64,000 nt of DNA from Mycoavidus cysteinexigens_B. GTDB taxonomy: Bacteria; Pseudomonadota; Gammaproteobacteria; Burkholderiales; Burkholderiaceae. The stretch covers positions 192,595 through 256,594 of the forward strand of contig JASSUG010000003.1 of the NCBI GenBank assembly GCA_031963465.1, in the 5' to 3' direction. Each line of letters opens with the position of its first letter. Positions within the stretch are counted from its first letter, which is position 1. The notes below the pieces were generated by a model. The model saw only the letters and a program-made list of their open reading frames with translations, did not search any database and was not told where the DNA came from. Shown here in pieces: positions 38,101-47,392 of the stretch. The position numbers and the translations under genes are program-made.

Positions 38101-38850
38101 GTGGGCAAAGTGACGCGATCCAAGGTCGTGACGGCCCAAGCTACGCCCACAGCGAAAGCCACCATGGCTGCTAAACGCGGGTTGCAAGAAACCGCCGTGC
38201 CTTTGCCGATTGACACCTTGCAGCCTACTGCCACGCGGCCAGCATATTGGGAAAAGGCCTGCGCCGACCTAGTGAAGCGCGATCGGATTCTTAAAAAGTT
38301 GATTCCGAAGTTTGGTCCGGTCCATTTGATTGGCCGGGGAGAACCCTTTGTCACTTTAGCTCGTTCAATTGTAGGCCAGCAAATTTCAGTGAAAGCAGCG
38401 CAAACGGTTTGGCAGCGCGTTGAAAAAATATGTCCTAAATTGACTCCCAAGCAGTTTTTGAAATTCGATGTCGAAACACTTGCCCAGTGCGGCCTGTCAA
38501 AAAGAAAAGCGGAATACATTCTTGACCTGGCGCAGCATTTTGTATCAGGTGCGCTGCATGTGGATAAGTGGACCACCATGGATGACGAGGCGGTGATTCT
38601 GGAGTTGACGCAAATTCGTGGGATTGGCCGTTGGACGGCCGAAATGTTTTTGATTTTTAACCTGCTAAGGCCTAATGTGCTGCCGCTTGACGACGTGGGT
38701 TTAATTCGTGCGATTGGACTGAATTACTTTAGTGGCGAGCCGGTTACGCGCAGCGAGGCGCGTGAGGTTGCCGCAAACTGGGAACCCTGGCGCACAGTTG
38801 CGACTTGGTATATGTGGCGTAGCCTTGATCCACTGCCGGTTGATTATTAA
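38101..38850 (+). CDS. HhH-GPD DNA glycosylase (3-methyladenine DNA glycosylase II type)
   Basis: 249 residues from a GTG with AGGATAAC upstream. HhH-GPD superfamily motifs: SIVGQQISVKAAQTVW, GLSKRKAEYILDLAQ, and the hairpin plus catalytic region IRGIGRWTAEMFL ... LPLDDVGLIRAI, where the second Asp is the expected catalytic residue. It removes alkylated bases in base-excision repair. The first 45 residues are a basic Ala/Thr-rich extension. The position between cysS and accA is the conserved Burkholderia order. Confidence 0.92.
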   Translation: MGKVTRSKVVTAQATPTAKATMAAKRGLQETAVPLPIDTLQPTATRPAYWEKACADLVKRDRILKKLIPKFGPVHLIGRGEPFVTLARSIVGQQISVKAAQTVWQRVEKICPKLTPKQFLKFDVETLAQCGLSKRKAEYILDLAQHFVSGALHVDKWTTMDDEAVILELTQIRGIGRWTAEMFLIFNLLRPNVLPLDDVGLIRAIGLNYFSGEPVTRSEAREVAANWEPWRTVATWYMWRSLDPLPVDY

Positions 38851-38945
38851 AGCGATTGTTGCAGTGCCCGAGTGTGCACTCAATATAAGCCTTACTTTAG
38901 TGTTGACGCCCATGTTTTGCGTGGGAAACGAGGATTGTAAATAAA

Positions 38946-39929
38946 ATGAAAACCACTTTTTTGGATTTTGAGCAGCCGATCGCTGAGCTTGAAACAAAAA
39001 TCGACGAATTGCGCTTTGTGCAAGATGATTCGGCGGTTGATATTTCAGAAGAAATTGAGCGCCTGTCAAAGAAAAGCCAGCAGCTTACAAAAGATATCTA
39101 TGCCCGCTTGACACCTTGGCAGGTGGTGCAAATTGCTCGGCATGCGCAGCGTCCCTATACGCTTGATTACGTCAGGGAAATCTTCACTGATTTTCATGAG
39201 TTGCACGGCGATCGTTCGTTTGCCGACGATCTATCTATTATTGGTGGTCTGGCGCGCTTTAATGGACAGCCCTGCATGGTCATTGGTCACCAAAAAGGGC
39301 GCGATACTAAAGAGCGCGCTCTGCGTAATTTTGGCATGCCAAGGCCTGAGGGCTATCGCAAAGCCGAACGTTTAATGCGGCTTGCCGAGAAATTTGGCAT
39401 CCCTATTTTTACCTTTGTGGATACGCCTGGCGCTTACCCTGGGATTGGCGCTGAAGAACGGGGACAATCCGAAGCCATTGGCCGTAACCTGTATGTCATG
39501 GCTGAATTGAAAACCCCGCTGATCGTGACCGTCATTGGCGAGGGTGGCTCGGGCGGCGCGCTCGCGATTGCCGTAGCGGATAGCGTTTTAATGCTGCAAT
39601 TTTCAACTTATTCGGTGATTTCTCCAGAAGGCTGTGCTTCAATTCTTTGGAAAAGCGCGGCCAAAGCGCCGGACGCGGCCGAAGCGCTGAGTCTCACCGC
39701 CCATCGTTTAAAGGCTTTGGGTTTGATTGATAAAATTGTTAATGAACCTTTGGGGGGCGCGCACCGTGATCCCAAAGCCATGGCGGCATTCTTGCGCCGG
39801 GCCTTGGTCGATAGCTTGCGCCAGTTACAGGGCATGAGCCTAGTCGACTTGCGCGAGCGGCGCCTTGAGCGTTTAATGGGCTATGGCAAATTCAAGGAAA
39901 CCACCACCATCGGCTCTGCTCAGCGTTAA
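38946..39929 (+). CDS. accA: Acetyl-CoA carboxylase carboxyltransferase alpha subunit
   Basis: 327 residues. Typical start TTFLDFEQPIAELETKI, then HGDRSFADD, GHQKGRDTKER, FVDTPGAYPGIGAEERGQ, and the oxyanion-type glycine patch GEGGSGGALAIA. With AccD it forms the carboxyltransferase that makes malonyl-CoA for fatty acid synthesis. Its last 47 bp overlap the tilS start in another frame, implying coupled translation. Confidence 0.97.
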   Translation: MKTTFLDFEQPIAELETKIDELRFVQDDSAVDISEEIERLSKKSQQLTKDIYARLTPWQVVQIARHAQRPYTLDYVREIFTDFHELHGDRSFADDLSIIGGLARFNGQPCMVIGHQKGRDTKERALRNFGMPRPEGYRKAERLMRLAEKFGIPIFTFVDTPGAYPGIGAEERGQSEAIGRNLYVMAELKTPLIVTVIGEGGSGGALAIAVADSVLMLQFSTYSVISPEGCASILWKSAAKAPDAAEALSLTAHRLKALGLIDKIVNEPLGGAHRDPKAMAAFLRRALVDSLRQLQGMSLVDLRERRLERLMGYGKFKETTTIGSAQR

Positions 39930-41472
39930 AGCCGCTGAGATTCAGCCGGTAGCACAGGCGCTCTCAGCCGCACTGCAGCCGCTGCATGTCGATCAAACAC
40001 TGGCGATTGCATTTAGCGGCGGCCTTGACTCGACGGTCTTACTCCATGCAGCAATTTCATGTGTTGGCGCTGAGCACTGTGTGGCACTCCACATTCATCA
40101 TGGCTTAAGCCCGCATGCTGATGCCTGGCTAGCCCACTGTGATGCATTGGCCGCGCAATTTGGCGTGCGTTTTTCCACGTGTCAGATCGAGATCAATAGG
40201 AAGTCCGGCCGCGGTCTTGAAGCCGCTGCGCGGGACCTGCGTTATGCGGCTTTGGACGAGCTTTGCCAGGCCCAACAGGCGCAGCTCTTGCTACTGGGTC
40301 ATCATGCGGACGATCAAGCTGAGACAGTCTTGCTGCAATTGTTACGCGGCACAGGGATCGCCGGACTGGCTGCGATGCCCGCGCTAAAAGAACAGAAAAA
40401 ATCAGCGGCTAGTGGCTTAGCCGCGCCTGATCTCCCGGCCTCAAATCTTCAGGCGCCACCAGGCGCTCAAACTCATGCGCCAAACCGGCCAAGCTATATG
40501 CGGCCATTACTCAACGTACCCCGCCAGGCACTGGCAGCTTACGCGAGGCACTATAATTTGCGTTGGCTTGAAGATGAATCGAATACAGATTTGCGTTATA
40601 CGCGTAATGCCTTACGTCACGCCGTATTGCCGCAGATTGGCGCGTATTTTCCGGCTTACCAGACCGCGCTTGCACGGGCCGCGCGGCATGCGGCAGATGC
40701 GCAAACTTTATTAGATGAGTTAGCACAACTCGATTTACAGCGTATCGCAGTGCAGCCCAACGCGTATGCGTTATCACACTCCGCGCTGATTGCGCTAAAC
40801 CAAGAGCACACCTTACGCACCGCCAATGTAATCCGTTACTGGCTACGTCTGCTTAGTTTGCCGGCGCCCTCAAATGCTCGGCTTGATAATCTACTCAAGC
40901 AATTGTGCGCGGCGCGAGCAGACGCCATGATCCAGCTAGAGCATGCTGGCTACCAGTTGCGGGTATACCGTGACAGAGTGTGGTGGGAGCGCGCCGATCG
41001 ACCTCAAAACCAGCTACGCGCGGCGGGCGCATTAGCGCCTGACGCCAATGCACTATTGAAGCCGTCAGATGCAACCCTGCACTGGTCTGGACAAACGGCA
41101 TGGCCTCTGGTCCGCTGGCGTGGTACTTTACTTTTTACCGCCAGCCACAGCCATAACCGCCATGAGTTAGCCAGCGTGCCCGCTGCGTTACTCCATTCAG
41201 CGCCGCTACGCGCCAGCCTGCGCCAAGGCGGCGAGCGGATGCGCCAATTGGCGCCAGGCCCTCGCCGCACTTTGAAAAATCTCTTCCAAGAAGCCGGCAT
41301 CCCTGCCTGGCAGCGTGATGTACCCTGTATCTACGTGGGCGATAGGCTACTTTTTGTCCCCTATATCGGTTTGAATTATGAGATTCCCCAATTAAGTGAT
41401 TTAGCAGCAGCCGAGCGAGTGCATCTTGCATGGCAACCCGACCCTAAGCCCGAAACCAATTCTTCCAGCTAA
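39883..41472 (+). CDS. tilS: tRNA(Ile)-lysidine synthetase
   Basis: 529 residues with the N-type ATP pyrophosphatase P-loop AFSGGLDSTV, then LGHHADDQAETVLLQLLRGTG, RPLLNVPRQAL and the TilS C-terminal domain (GGERMRQLAPGPRRTLKNLFQEAGIP in pieces). It converts C34 of tRNA-Ile(CAU) to lysidine. The only plausible ATG (39883) lies inside accA. A Pro/Ala-rich insertion (about residues 168-205) separates two conserved blocks. The 3' end overlaps the convergent transporter gene by 29 bp. Confidence 0.95.
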   Translation: MANSRKPPPSALLSVKAAEIQPVAQALSAALQPLHVDQTLAIAFSGGLDSTVLLHAAISCVGAEHCVALHIHHGLSPHADAWLAHCDALAAQFGVRFSTCQIEINRKSGRGLEAAARDLRYAALDELCQAQQAQLLLLGHHADDQAETVLLQLLRGTGIAGLAAMPALKEQKKSAASGLAAPDLPASNLQAPPGAQTHAPNRPSYMRPLLNVPRQALAAYARHYNLRWLEDESNTDLRYTRNALRHAVLPQIGAYFPAYQTALARAARHAADAQTLLDELAQLDLQRIAVQPNAYALSHSALIALNQEHTLRTANVIRYWLRLLSLPAPSNARLDNLLKQLCAARADAMIQLEHAGYQLRVYRDRVWWERADRPQNQLRAAGALAPDANALLKPSDATLHWSGQTAWPLVRWRGTLLFTASHSHNRHELASVPAALLHSAPLRASLRQGGERMRQLAPGPRRTLKNLFQEAGIPAWQRDVPCIYVGDRLLFVPYIGLNYEIPQLSDLAAAERVHLAWQPDPKPETNSSS

Positions 41473-42376
41473 TACACAGGCGACTCACCAGCCCGGTAGA
41501 GAGCAGTACTCCGCTTAAAATGACTGAGCCGCTAGCAATCATCTCGACGGATATTTTTTCTCCCAGAAACAGCATGCCCCACAACACGCCAAAAATAGGG
41601 ACTAAAAACATCACCGAAATGGCATAAGTGGGCTCTGTAGTCGCAATTAGATGAAAATACACGATAAACGCAATGGCCGTGCAGGCAATGCCCAAGGTGG
41701 CGACAACCGCCCAGGACTGCCAGGGTACGCAGACGCTTGGCCATTGAAAAATAGCCACAGGAATCAGCGCAATGGCAGAGCACATCATGCTGCCGGTTGC
41801 GATCTCCAGGGGCTTTAGCGTGCTTAAATAGTGCCGCGTATAATTAGCGCTGATGCCATACATGGATGAGGCCACCAGTGAGGCTAGGACGGCAAGTAGA
41901 ATCGGCGAGGTGTCTGGCGTTTCCTCAAGTATATCTACAGAGATAGACAGCTGGTGCCAAACCAGCAACACGACCCCAGTAAAACCAATCATCAAGCCTA
42001 TCGTGCGGGGTAAATCTAAGCGCTCTTTAAACCATACCCGTGCCACCACCGCGCCCCAAAGGGGGGCTGTGGCCATAATCACGGAGGTGAGCCCGGCAGA
42101 GATCGTGAGTTCGGCATAAGCAAATAGAACGAAGGGCAAGGCGGCATTCAACATGCCTACTACACACAATGGCCAGAGATTGGCACGTAGGGTGTGTAAA
42201 CTGTTGCCACCATGCTTATATAAGAGAATCGCCAGCAAAAAGAGCGCGGCGATAGTGACACGTACTGCCATCAACGGAGTCGGGCCGAAAGTAGAAACGC
42301 CGATGCTGATAAAAAGAAACGAAGCGCCCCAGAGCGCCGAAAGTAAAAATAAAAAGAAAAATGATTTGTAATTCAC
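41444..42376 (-). CDS. EamA/DMT-family transporter
   Basis: 310 residues from a GTG at 42376, preceded by GGGGGA; the longer in-frame start at 42478 is unlikely because the extra 34 residues are not membrane-like. About ten membrane segments in two EamA repeats: FLFLLSALWGASFLFI and MAVRVTIAALFLLAILL in the first, YGISANYTRHYLS and VATLGIACTAIAFIVYF in the second. Such carriers export amino acids or other metabolites. A LexA-box-like palindrome lies 25 bp upstream of the start. Confidence 0.9.
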   Translation of the reverse strand: MNYKSFFFLFLLSALWGASFLFISIGVSTFGPTPLMAVRVTIAALFLLAILLYKHGGNSLHTLRANLWPLCVVGMLNAALPFVLFAYAELTISAGLTSVIMATAPLWGAVVARVWFKERLDLPRTIGLMIGFTGVVLLVWHQLSISVDILEETPDTSPILLAVLASLVASSMYGISANYTRHYLSTLKPLEIATGSMMCSAIALIPVAIFQWPSVCVPWQSWAVVATLGIACTAIAFIVYFHLIATTEPTYAISVMFLVPIFGVLWGMLFLGEKISVEMIASGSVILSGVLLSTGLVSRLCISWKNWFRA

Positions 42377-42681
42377 GTGTGATCCCCCGCACGAGTTTTT
42401 ATACTGTACAAATATACAGTATTGTATGAGAGTAGGCAAGAAATCATGATGGCGGTTTTCGGTGGGCGGGTGCGGCATGCTGCAATCAGCGTGCGGCCAG
42501 GAGTATTCGTATTGGCGTCAGTGGTTTCGTGAAGGCCGTGTGAAAATTCATTCAGTTATACGATATTCTGGCCAATAAGCTTGTTTTTTCAGCGTGCTTC
42601 ATGTAGTTTTCAACGCTTGCCCGCAGATGCATCGCTCGCGATACGCTCGTGCTGGTTATTTTTTTGTTTCAACAAATACCT
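42377..42681. other. Divergent region between EamA transporter and lysC
   Basis: Contains the LexA-like palindrome listed separately and otherwise nothing I can assign. It should hold promoters for both genes. Confidence 0.5.
42402..42421. promoter_or_regulatory. LexA (SOS) box-like palindrome
   Basis: TACTGTACAAATATACAGTA matches the 20-bp E. coli LexA consensus at 18 of 20 positions, with perfect TACTGTA/TACAGTA arms. It lies just before the EamA transporter start and would overlap its promoter. Another dimeric regulator with a similar operator (for example a GntR/MocR type) is possible. Confidence 0.6.
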
Positions 42682-43941
42682 ATGGCTCTAATTGTACATA
42701 AATATGGCGGCACTTCGATGGGTTCGGTCGAGCGCATCAAAAATGTTGCGTTGCGCGTCGCCAAATGGCATAAGGCTGGCTATCAGATTGTTGTAGTCCC
42801 CTCAGCCATGTCTGGCGAAACCAATCGTTTGCTTAAGCTCGCCCATGAAATTTCTCCCCAGCCTGATCCGCGCGAATTGGATATTGTCGCCGCCACTGGA
42901 GAACAGGTGAGTGTCGGTTTACTGGCCATCGCCCTTAAAGAATTAGGGTTTGATGCGCGTAGCTACGCGGGCTGGCAGGTGCCAATTAAAACCGATAGTA
43001 CTCATACCAAAGCGCGGATTGTTGAGATTGACGGCAAACGCGTGCAGCAAGACCTTGACGCTGGTCGCATCGTCATGATCGCCGGTTTTCAAGGGGTGGA
43101 TAGCGAGCACAATATCACCACTTTGGGGCGCGGCGGCACCGATACTTCAGCGGTAGCGGTAGCGGCTGCGCTTAACGCGGATGAATGTTTAATTTATACC
43201 GATGTGGATGGCGTTTATACCACCGATCCGCGCGTGGTCGAGGGCGCGCGCCGCCTTGAGCGCATTACATTTGAAGAAATGCTAGAAATGGCAAGCCTAG
43301 GGTCGAAGGTATTGCAAATTCGCTCAGTTGAATTTGCTGGAAAATATCAGGTTAAAACACGTGTTTTATCCAGCCTGACTGACCCTTTAATACCCCTTGA
43401 GGAAGAAATGCACTCGGGTACGCTGATCACTTTTGAAGAAGATAAATCTATGGAACAAGCTGTTATTTCCGGCATTGCCTTTCAGCGCGATGAAGGTCGG
43501 ATCGTCGTCGTTGGGGTCCCGGACATCCCGGGTATTGCTTATCAAATACTGGGCTCGATTGCCGATGCGAATATTGATGTTGACATGATTATTCAAAACC
43601 AGAGCGTAGAAGGCAAAACGGATTTTACATTTACCGTTGGCCGCAGCGACTATACGCGCGCGATGGATATTTTGCATCACATCAAAGGCAAAATCCAAGC
43701 CCAACAAGTGCTGGGCGACCCGAAAGTCTCCAAAGTCTCTGTCGTTGGGGTTGGCATGCGTTCGCATGTTGGCATTGCCAGCAAGATGTTTCGCACCCTC
43801 TCGGAAGAAGGGGTCAATATTCAAATGATCTCCACTTCAGAAATCAAAATCTCAGTGCTCATCGATGAAAAATATATGGAACTGGCCGTGCGCGCACTGC
43901 ATAAAGCGTTTGAGTTGGAGCAGGAGCAAAGTAAATTTTAA
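42682..43941 (+). CDS. lysC: Aspartokinase
   Basis: 419 residues from the ATG at 42682, which begins at the conserved VHKYGGTSMGS motif; the upstream in-frame non-ATG start would add 11 unconserved residues. Kinase domain: PSAMSGETNRLL, RGGTDTSAVAVA and YTDVDGVYTTDPR. Two C-terminal ACT domains follow (VVGVPDIPGIAYQIL and VSVVGVGMRSHVGIASKMF), the site of feedback control by lysine and/or threonine. First step of the Lys/Thr/Met pathway. The tRNA-Ser downstream is the conserved Burkholderia neighbour. Confidence 0.97.
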   Translation: MALIVHKYGGTSMGSVERIKNVALRVAKWHKAGYQIVVVPSAMSGETNRLLKLAHEISPQPDPRELDIVAATGEQVSVGLLAIALKELGFDARSYAGWQVPIKTDSTHTKARIVEIDGKRVQQDLDAGRIVMIAGFQGVDSEHNITTLGRGGTDTSAVAVAAALNADECLIYTDVDGVYTTDPRVVEGARRLERITFEEMLEMASLGSKVLQIRSVEFAGKYQVKTRVLSSLTDPLIPLEEEMHSGTLITFEEDKSMEQAVISGIAFQRDEGRIVVVGVPDIPGIAYQILGSIADANIDVDMIIQNQSVEGKTDFTFTVGRSDYTRAMDILHHIKGKIQAQQVLGDPKVSKVSVVGVGMRSHVGIASKMFRTLSEEGVNIQMISTSEIKISVLIDEKYMELAVRALHKAFELEQEQSKF

Positions 43942-43999
43942 GTAGCGTATGCGAAGCGACAATAGGCGACTAAGACTCGCTAACCAAATAATCGGCCGA

Positions 44000-44058
44000 C
44001 CATAACCGGCTCCGCACCCCTTCCTCGCCTAGGCCGAGGATCAGCGGAACGGTTATGG
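44000..44058. terminator. Bidirectional stem-loop between convergent lysC and glycine-zipper gene
   Basis: CCATAACCG (44000-44008) pairs with CGGTTATGG (44050-44058), and a second hairpin TCCTCG...CGAGGA sits inside. The position between two convergent genes suits transcription termination from both sides; there is no long T-run. Confidence 0.6.
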
Positions 44059-44077
44059 CCATCCAGGCGCACCCTAA

Positions 44078-44632
44078 TTAAAGGTTTTTGGGTAGAACAG
44101 GCGTTTTTAAGGGATCAAAATCGCTCCATTGCCCGTCCTCCCAGCGTCCATGTGCGCGTTCAATATCTTTTGCGTTAGCCTGGCGCAATACCGCAGTAGC
44201 ATCTGCTTGATTATTGACTGTCACATGAATCGCCACCAGCACGCCAGATTGATGTATTTTGGTAGAGGTTCGCTCTTGCGTAGAAGTCAGTGTTTTGGCC
44301 ATCGCGCCCATCAATGACCCAAGATAAGCACCCACCAAGGCAGCAATGAGAGTGAGCAGCAGAGGAAAGCCAAAGACCGCACAGAGCATGGCGCCGATGC
44401 TTGCGCCAAGCGCTGCACCCAATATCAGCCCCATGCCCGCACCTTTAGAAATAGACTTTGAACCGCGATCTGAAACTTGAGCACCGCTGCCTACCAGAGG
44501 GTCATGCTGACCTGGAGGATTAACAAAGAAAAGTGTCACATCCTCTTCTTTAAATCCGTGTGCAAATAAGATTTGGGCGGCTTTCTGGGCCTCAGCGAAA
44601 GTATCAAAACGGCCAGCGACGATCAGTGACAT
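44078..44632 (-). CDS. Glycine-zipper general-stress-type membrane protein
   Basis: 184 residues. The N-terminus LIVAGRFDTFAEAQKAAQIL resembles the alpha/beta domain of heat-induced YflT-like stress proteins. The middle (GMGLILGAALGASIGAMLC and VGAYLGSLMGA) is a glycine-zipper membrane hairpin. The C-terminal part again has a ferredoxin-like look (VLVAIHVTVNNQADATAVL). Function unknown; in proteobacteria such proteins are linked to envelope stress. Confidence 0.7.
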   Translation of the reverse strand: MSLIVAGRFDTFAEAQKAAQILFAHGFKEEDVTLFFVNPPGQHDPLVGSGAQVSDRGSKSISKGAGMGLILGAALGASIGAMLCAVFGFPLLLTLIAALVGAYLGSLMGAMAKTLTSTQERTSTKIHQSGVLVAIHVTVNNQADATAVLRQANAKDIERAHGRWEDGQWSDFDPLKTPVLPKNL

Positions 44633-44889
44633 AAAAAATTACCTTACGTTAAATTTACAGTTACATTGATTAGAGCGGCATGCTTGACATCGTAAAATGT
44701 ATAGGACTTATCTGATTTCCCCCGCTTGGATATCTAGCGAATCCCTAAAATATAGTACATTTCTTAGCGTTGAGAGGGTTTTTTCGACTTAACCTAGTGG
44801 CCATCAAATGCAGTTAAATTTGACCTCGAAACCCGAACCCGCTATCATCTCGCTTTTGCCGCATTTATCTTCAAATGCGAACAAGATTC
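44633..44889. promoter_or_regulatory. Upstream region of tRNA-Ser and the glycine-zipper gene
   Basis: 257 bp with divergent transcription on both sides. No clear gene. The promoter of the tRNA must lie here; boxes were not resolved. Confidence 0.35.
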
Positions 44890-44982
44890 GGAGACGTGGC
44901 CGAGAGGTCGAAGGCACTCCCCTGCTAAGGGAGCATGTGGACAAAATCCGCATCAAGGGTTCGAATCCCTTCGTCTCCGCCA
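44890..44982 (+). tRNA. tRNA-Ser (anticodon GCU)
   Basis: Class II tRNA. The acceptor stem GGAGACG (44890-44896) pairs with CGTCTCC (44972-44978), followed by discriminator G and an encoded CCA. The anticodon loop CTGCTAA with anticodon GCT is closed by a CTCCC/GGGAG stem. A long variable arm precedes the T-arm GGGTTCGAATCCC. The 3' end coincides with the putative attachment site. Confidence 0.97.
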
Positions 44983-44985
44983 GTT
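44972..44985. other. Putative attachment site, tRNA side (attL-like)
   Basis: CGTCTCCGCCAGTT, the last part of the tRNA-Ser acceptor stem plus CCA and three bases, recurs exactly at 54980-54993. tRNA 3' ends are the usual targets of phage and island tyrosine integrases. Confidence 0.5.
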
Positions 44986-45117
44986 ATTTCCTTGTATTAC
45001 AGTAGCCTAAAAGCCTAAGCTACTGTTTCTGGGACAAATTCTCTCCAAGACTCGATTCAAACCGCGCCATTTCTAGATCGTTTTGTGCGCCGTCTAGCCA
45101 CGGTGCGCAGGAAAATT

Positions 45118-45424
45118 TCAACCGTGCAATACAAGACGTGCCTGCCGTTTTGGATCTGACATGAATTTTATAAACTCACGACATGCGCCAGCACTAGGTG
45201 TTCCTCTCAAAATTGCCCAACCAGTGTACCGGTAGATATGTGGGTTCCATGTAAATGCCACTGGTGCGCCGGCGTTAATGGCCGAGACTATGCGCGGACA
45301 ATAAAAGCCGGCATTAAATCCACTTCGCCAGACTTCAGCAGTTGTTCGGCCTGTGGCCCACTTGTACACCAAGCGGCTGCATATGATTTTATTTTATTGA
45401 GATTGAAAAATGCCCTGGCCAGAT
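45118..45424 (-). pseudogene. ABC-transporter substrate-binding protein remnant
   Basis: Two frames must be joined. Upstream: IKSYAAAWCTSGPQAEQLLKS and GEVDLMPAFIVRA; downstream after a shift: NAGAPVAFTWNP, GWAILRGTP, FIKFMSDPKRQARLV and a stop. This resembles the C-terminal half of PotD-like periplasmic binding proteins for spermidine/putrescine-type substrates. The signal peptide and N-terminal half are gone. Confidence 0.8.
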
Positions 45425-45738
45425 AGCACTTACTGAGCTTTTACATCACTTTACGCAAATAGGTTAGTTCTGCTTCGATCTCACTCTGCCCATCGTACTA
45501 GAGGCTCACAGGCTTAGCTTGGCTTTTATTTTTGCGCGGGGGAGAGGGTGCAGACAAGGGGTAAGGGGAGCAATGAATATGCGCTTGGCAAGTCGTTCGA
45601 TACTATGAGGCTGGGATATACGGCGAAAGTGCAGTTATGCTAAATACCTTAAAAAACATTTTTTCTGAGTAAAAACCTATTTTTGGTGTATTCTTGAGTG
45701 TCTTAAATGATTCAATAACTCTAAAAAAGGAGTCGGTG
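45425..45738. other. Gap before the XRE regulator
   Basis: No gene supported. The last bases carry AAAAAAGGAG, the ribosome site for the next gene. Confidence 0.4.
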
Positions 45739-46635
45739 GTGAAGAAATTACGAGAATTAAGAACTACAGCTAAATATACACAAGAAAATCTCGCTGAGAT
45801 GCTTAAAGTTTCCCAGCAGACCATTGCTCGCTGGGAGGCAGGTAAAGTCGAGCCAAATATCGCTGCGCTACGTGATCTTGCTGTAATTTTTGGAACAAGC
45901 GTAGATGATTTATTGGATATAGAGAAAAATAAAATAGACCAGATAACTACGAACCACTATCACATATTTGGCGGTAAAATTTCAGACGGTTTTTGGGGAT
46001 ATTTAGGCTTGTTACTACCCGGCCATGAAAAAACTAAATGGTATCCAATAACTTTAAGTGAAGCGGATCGCATAAGCTCTAGACTATCTGATCAAAGCGA
46101 GGGCCACGACTGGTTCGTGATTTCAACTTTAAATAATCGGATGCTCGTTTTTCCAATCTCTGCTATCAAACGCATTTGGCTACGTGATGACAATATGGAT
46201 TATCCCAAGGATGATTGGGACCTTTCATGGGATGAAGACGCAGGGTATTCTCCCGAGATCTACCAGGCACTAGAAGATTATTTCTATGATCCGGATAGCG
46301 AGAAATATTCTGAGACCTTGCGCAAAATAATTAAAGAACTAGTAGAAGAACACGAAATCGATGAGGAAAAGCTAGCTAAATGGATTCTGAATACCCATAT
46401 TCATTTCGTTGATGGCACTTTTATGAATTATGATGTTGAGGAAGAGCAATTGGAGTCACTTGTATTCACAGCTCAGCTAGAAATGGATAGCGTTTTAAGA
46501 CTGGATAACGTAAATGGTATGGAGTCTTATTACCCCGCAACTGCAGTTCGCTTAATAGACATGCCTCTACTGAAATACCATAAAGGGCGTAAAGAAGTAT
46601 ACAAAGAGGATGGCGTCGAGCAAGAAGTTATTTGA
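45739..46635 (+). CDS. XRE-family transcriptional regulator with unknown C-terminal domain
   Basis: 298 residues from a GTG at 45739 (or the adjacent GTG at 45736) behind a strong AAAAAAGGAG; an in-frame TTG at 45694 is unlikely. The N-terminus is a Cro/CI helix-turn-helix (KLRELRTTAKYTQENLAEML, VSQQTIARWEAG, NIAALRDLAVIFG). The remaining about 230 residues are acidic, rich in Asp, Glu, Trp and Tyr, and unknown to me. It may be the repressor-type regulator of the integrated element, since it lies between the tRNA and the phage genes. Confidence 0.8.
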   Translation: MKKLRELRTTAKYTQENLAEMLKVSQQTIARWEAGKVEPNIAALRDLAVIFGTSVDDLLDIEKNKIDQITTNHYHIFGGKISDGFWGYLGLLLPGHEKTKWYPITLSEADRISSRLSDQSEGHDWFVISTLNNRMLVFPISAIKRIWLRDDNMDYPKDDWDLSWDEDAGYSPEIYQALEDYFYDPDSEKYSETLRKIIKELVEEHEIDEEKLAKWILNTHIHFVDGTFMNYDVEEEQLESLVFTAQLEMDSVLRLDNVNGMESYYPATAVRLIDMPLLKYHKGRKEVYKEDGVEQEVI

Positions 46636-46689
46636 ATAGAATTAGAAATTAGCTGTATCTTTGTAAGAGGTGGATTTTATATAAAGCGC

Positions 46690-46893
46690 GCCTTGGGCGA
46701 TAAAGGCCACGCTGTGCGTAGCGCCTTATCAGCAAACAGCTATTTAATGGCTAGCGAAGTAGGGCGCTGCTTTAATGCATCTGCCACCCAATCAGCCTTC
46801 ATATTGACTTCATCGACAGCCAACGATTTGGCGACTGAATAGATCAATCACGACTGTCAGGTATAGCCAATCCTCGTGAGCTCGGTGGTAGGT
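46690..46893 (-). pseudogene. IS3-family transposase (OrfB) fragment
   Basis: On the minus strand TYHRAHEDWLYLTVVIDLFS and RQIVG match the integrase-core start of IS3 OrfB proteins. After a frameshift, VNMKADWVADALKQR continues the alignment and then decays. Several stops make it inactive. It abuts, and slightly overlaps, the following phage-gene fragment, so its insertion probably truncated that gene. Confidence 0.75.
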
Positions 46894-47319
46894 TTTCATC
46901 CGTTACTGGCCTCCGCTTTGCGAGCAGCACTCACACCCGGAGCGGACAAAGACAACGATTTAGGCGATTTGGCTAAAAAGCTCATCGCCGCGAACCCCAG
47001 TTTTATGATGAGCCAAATGGTGTTCCTACGTGAACTCAGCGATGCGGCACAAATTATGGCTGGAGTTTCGAAGTATCAGATGGATTACAAAGGACCTACA
47101 GGCGTGCGTCTTTTATCCGATGCGACGTCGCTGGCTAAGCAGGTTAATCAAGGCGAGTTTGACGATGCATTCCATAAAGCCATGATCAACACCGCAGGGA
47201 GTTTATTCGGTCTGCCCTCTGCACAAATCAATAGAACCATTACCGGCACTCAAGCACTGATGGAGGAGAAAACGGCCAATCCGTTGTCGATTGGATTTGG
47301 CTTTGATGCAAGGCAGTAA
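46876..47319 (+). pseudogene. Phage structural protein, C-terminal fragment
   Basis: 147 codons, the first few of which overlap the IS3 remnant and are probably not native. The rest, with LAKKLIAANPSF, FLRELSDAAQI, GSLFGLPSAQINRTI and the ending NPLSIGFGFDARQ, resembles the C-terminus of large internal virion / polyvalent proteins of T7-like phages. The family call is tentative; a phage origin is supported by the tail fibre gene 74 bp downstream. Confidence 0.55.
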
Positions 47320-47392
47320 AGTGCACGTGCAAGATGCACATAATGACGTTTTACAGGTGTAGCCTTGGATGAATTTCCAATGAGCTTAACCT
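47320..47392. promoter_or_regulatory. Short phage intergenic spacer
   Basis: 73 bp between two phage genes. No strong ribosome site was seen before the tail fibre ATG. Confidence 0.3.
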
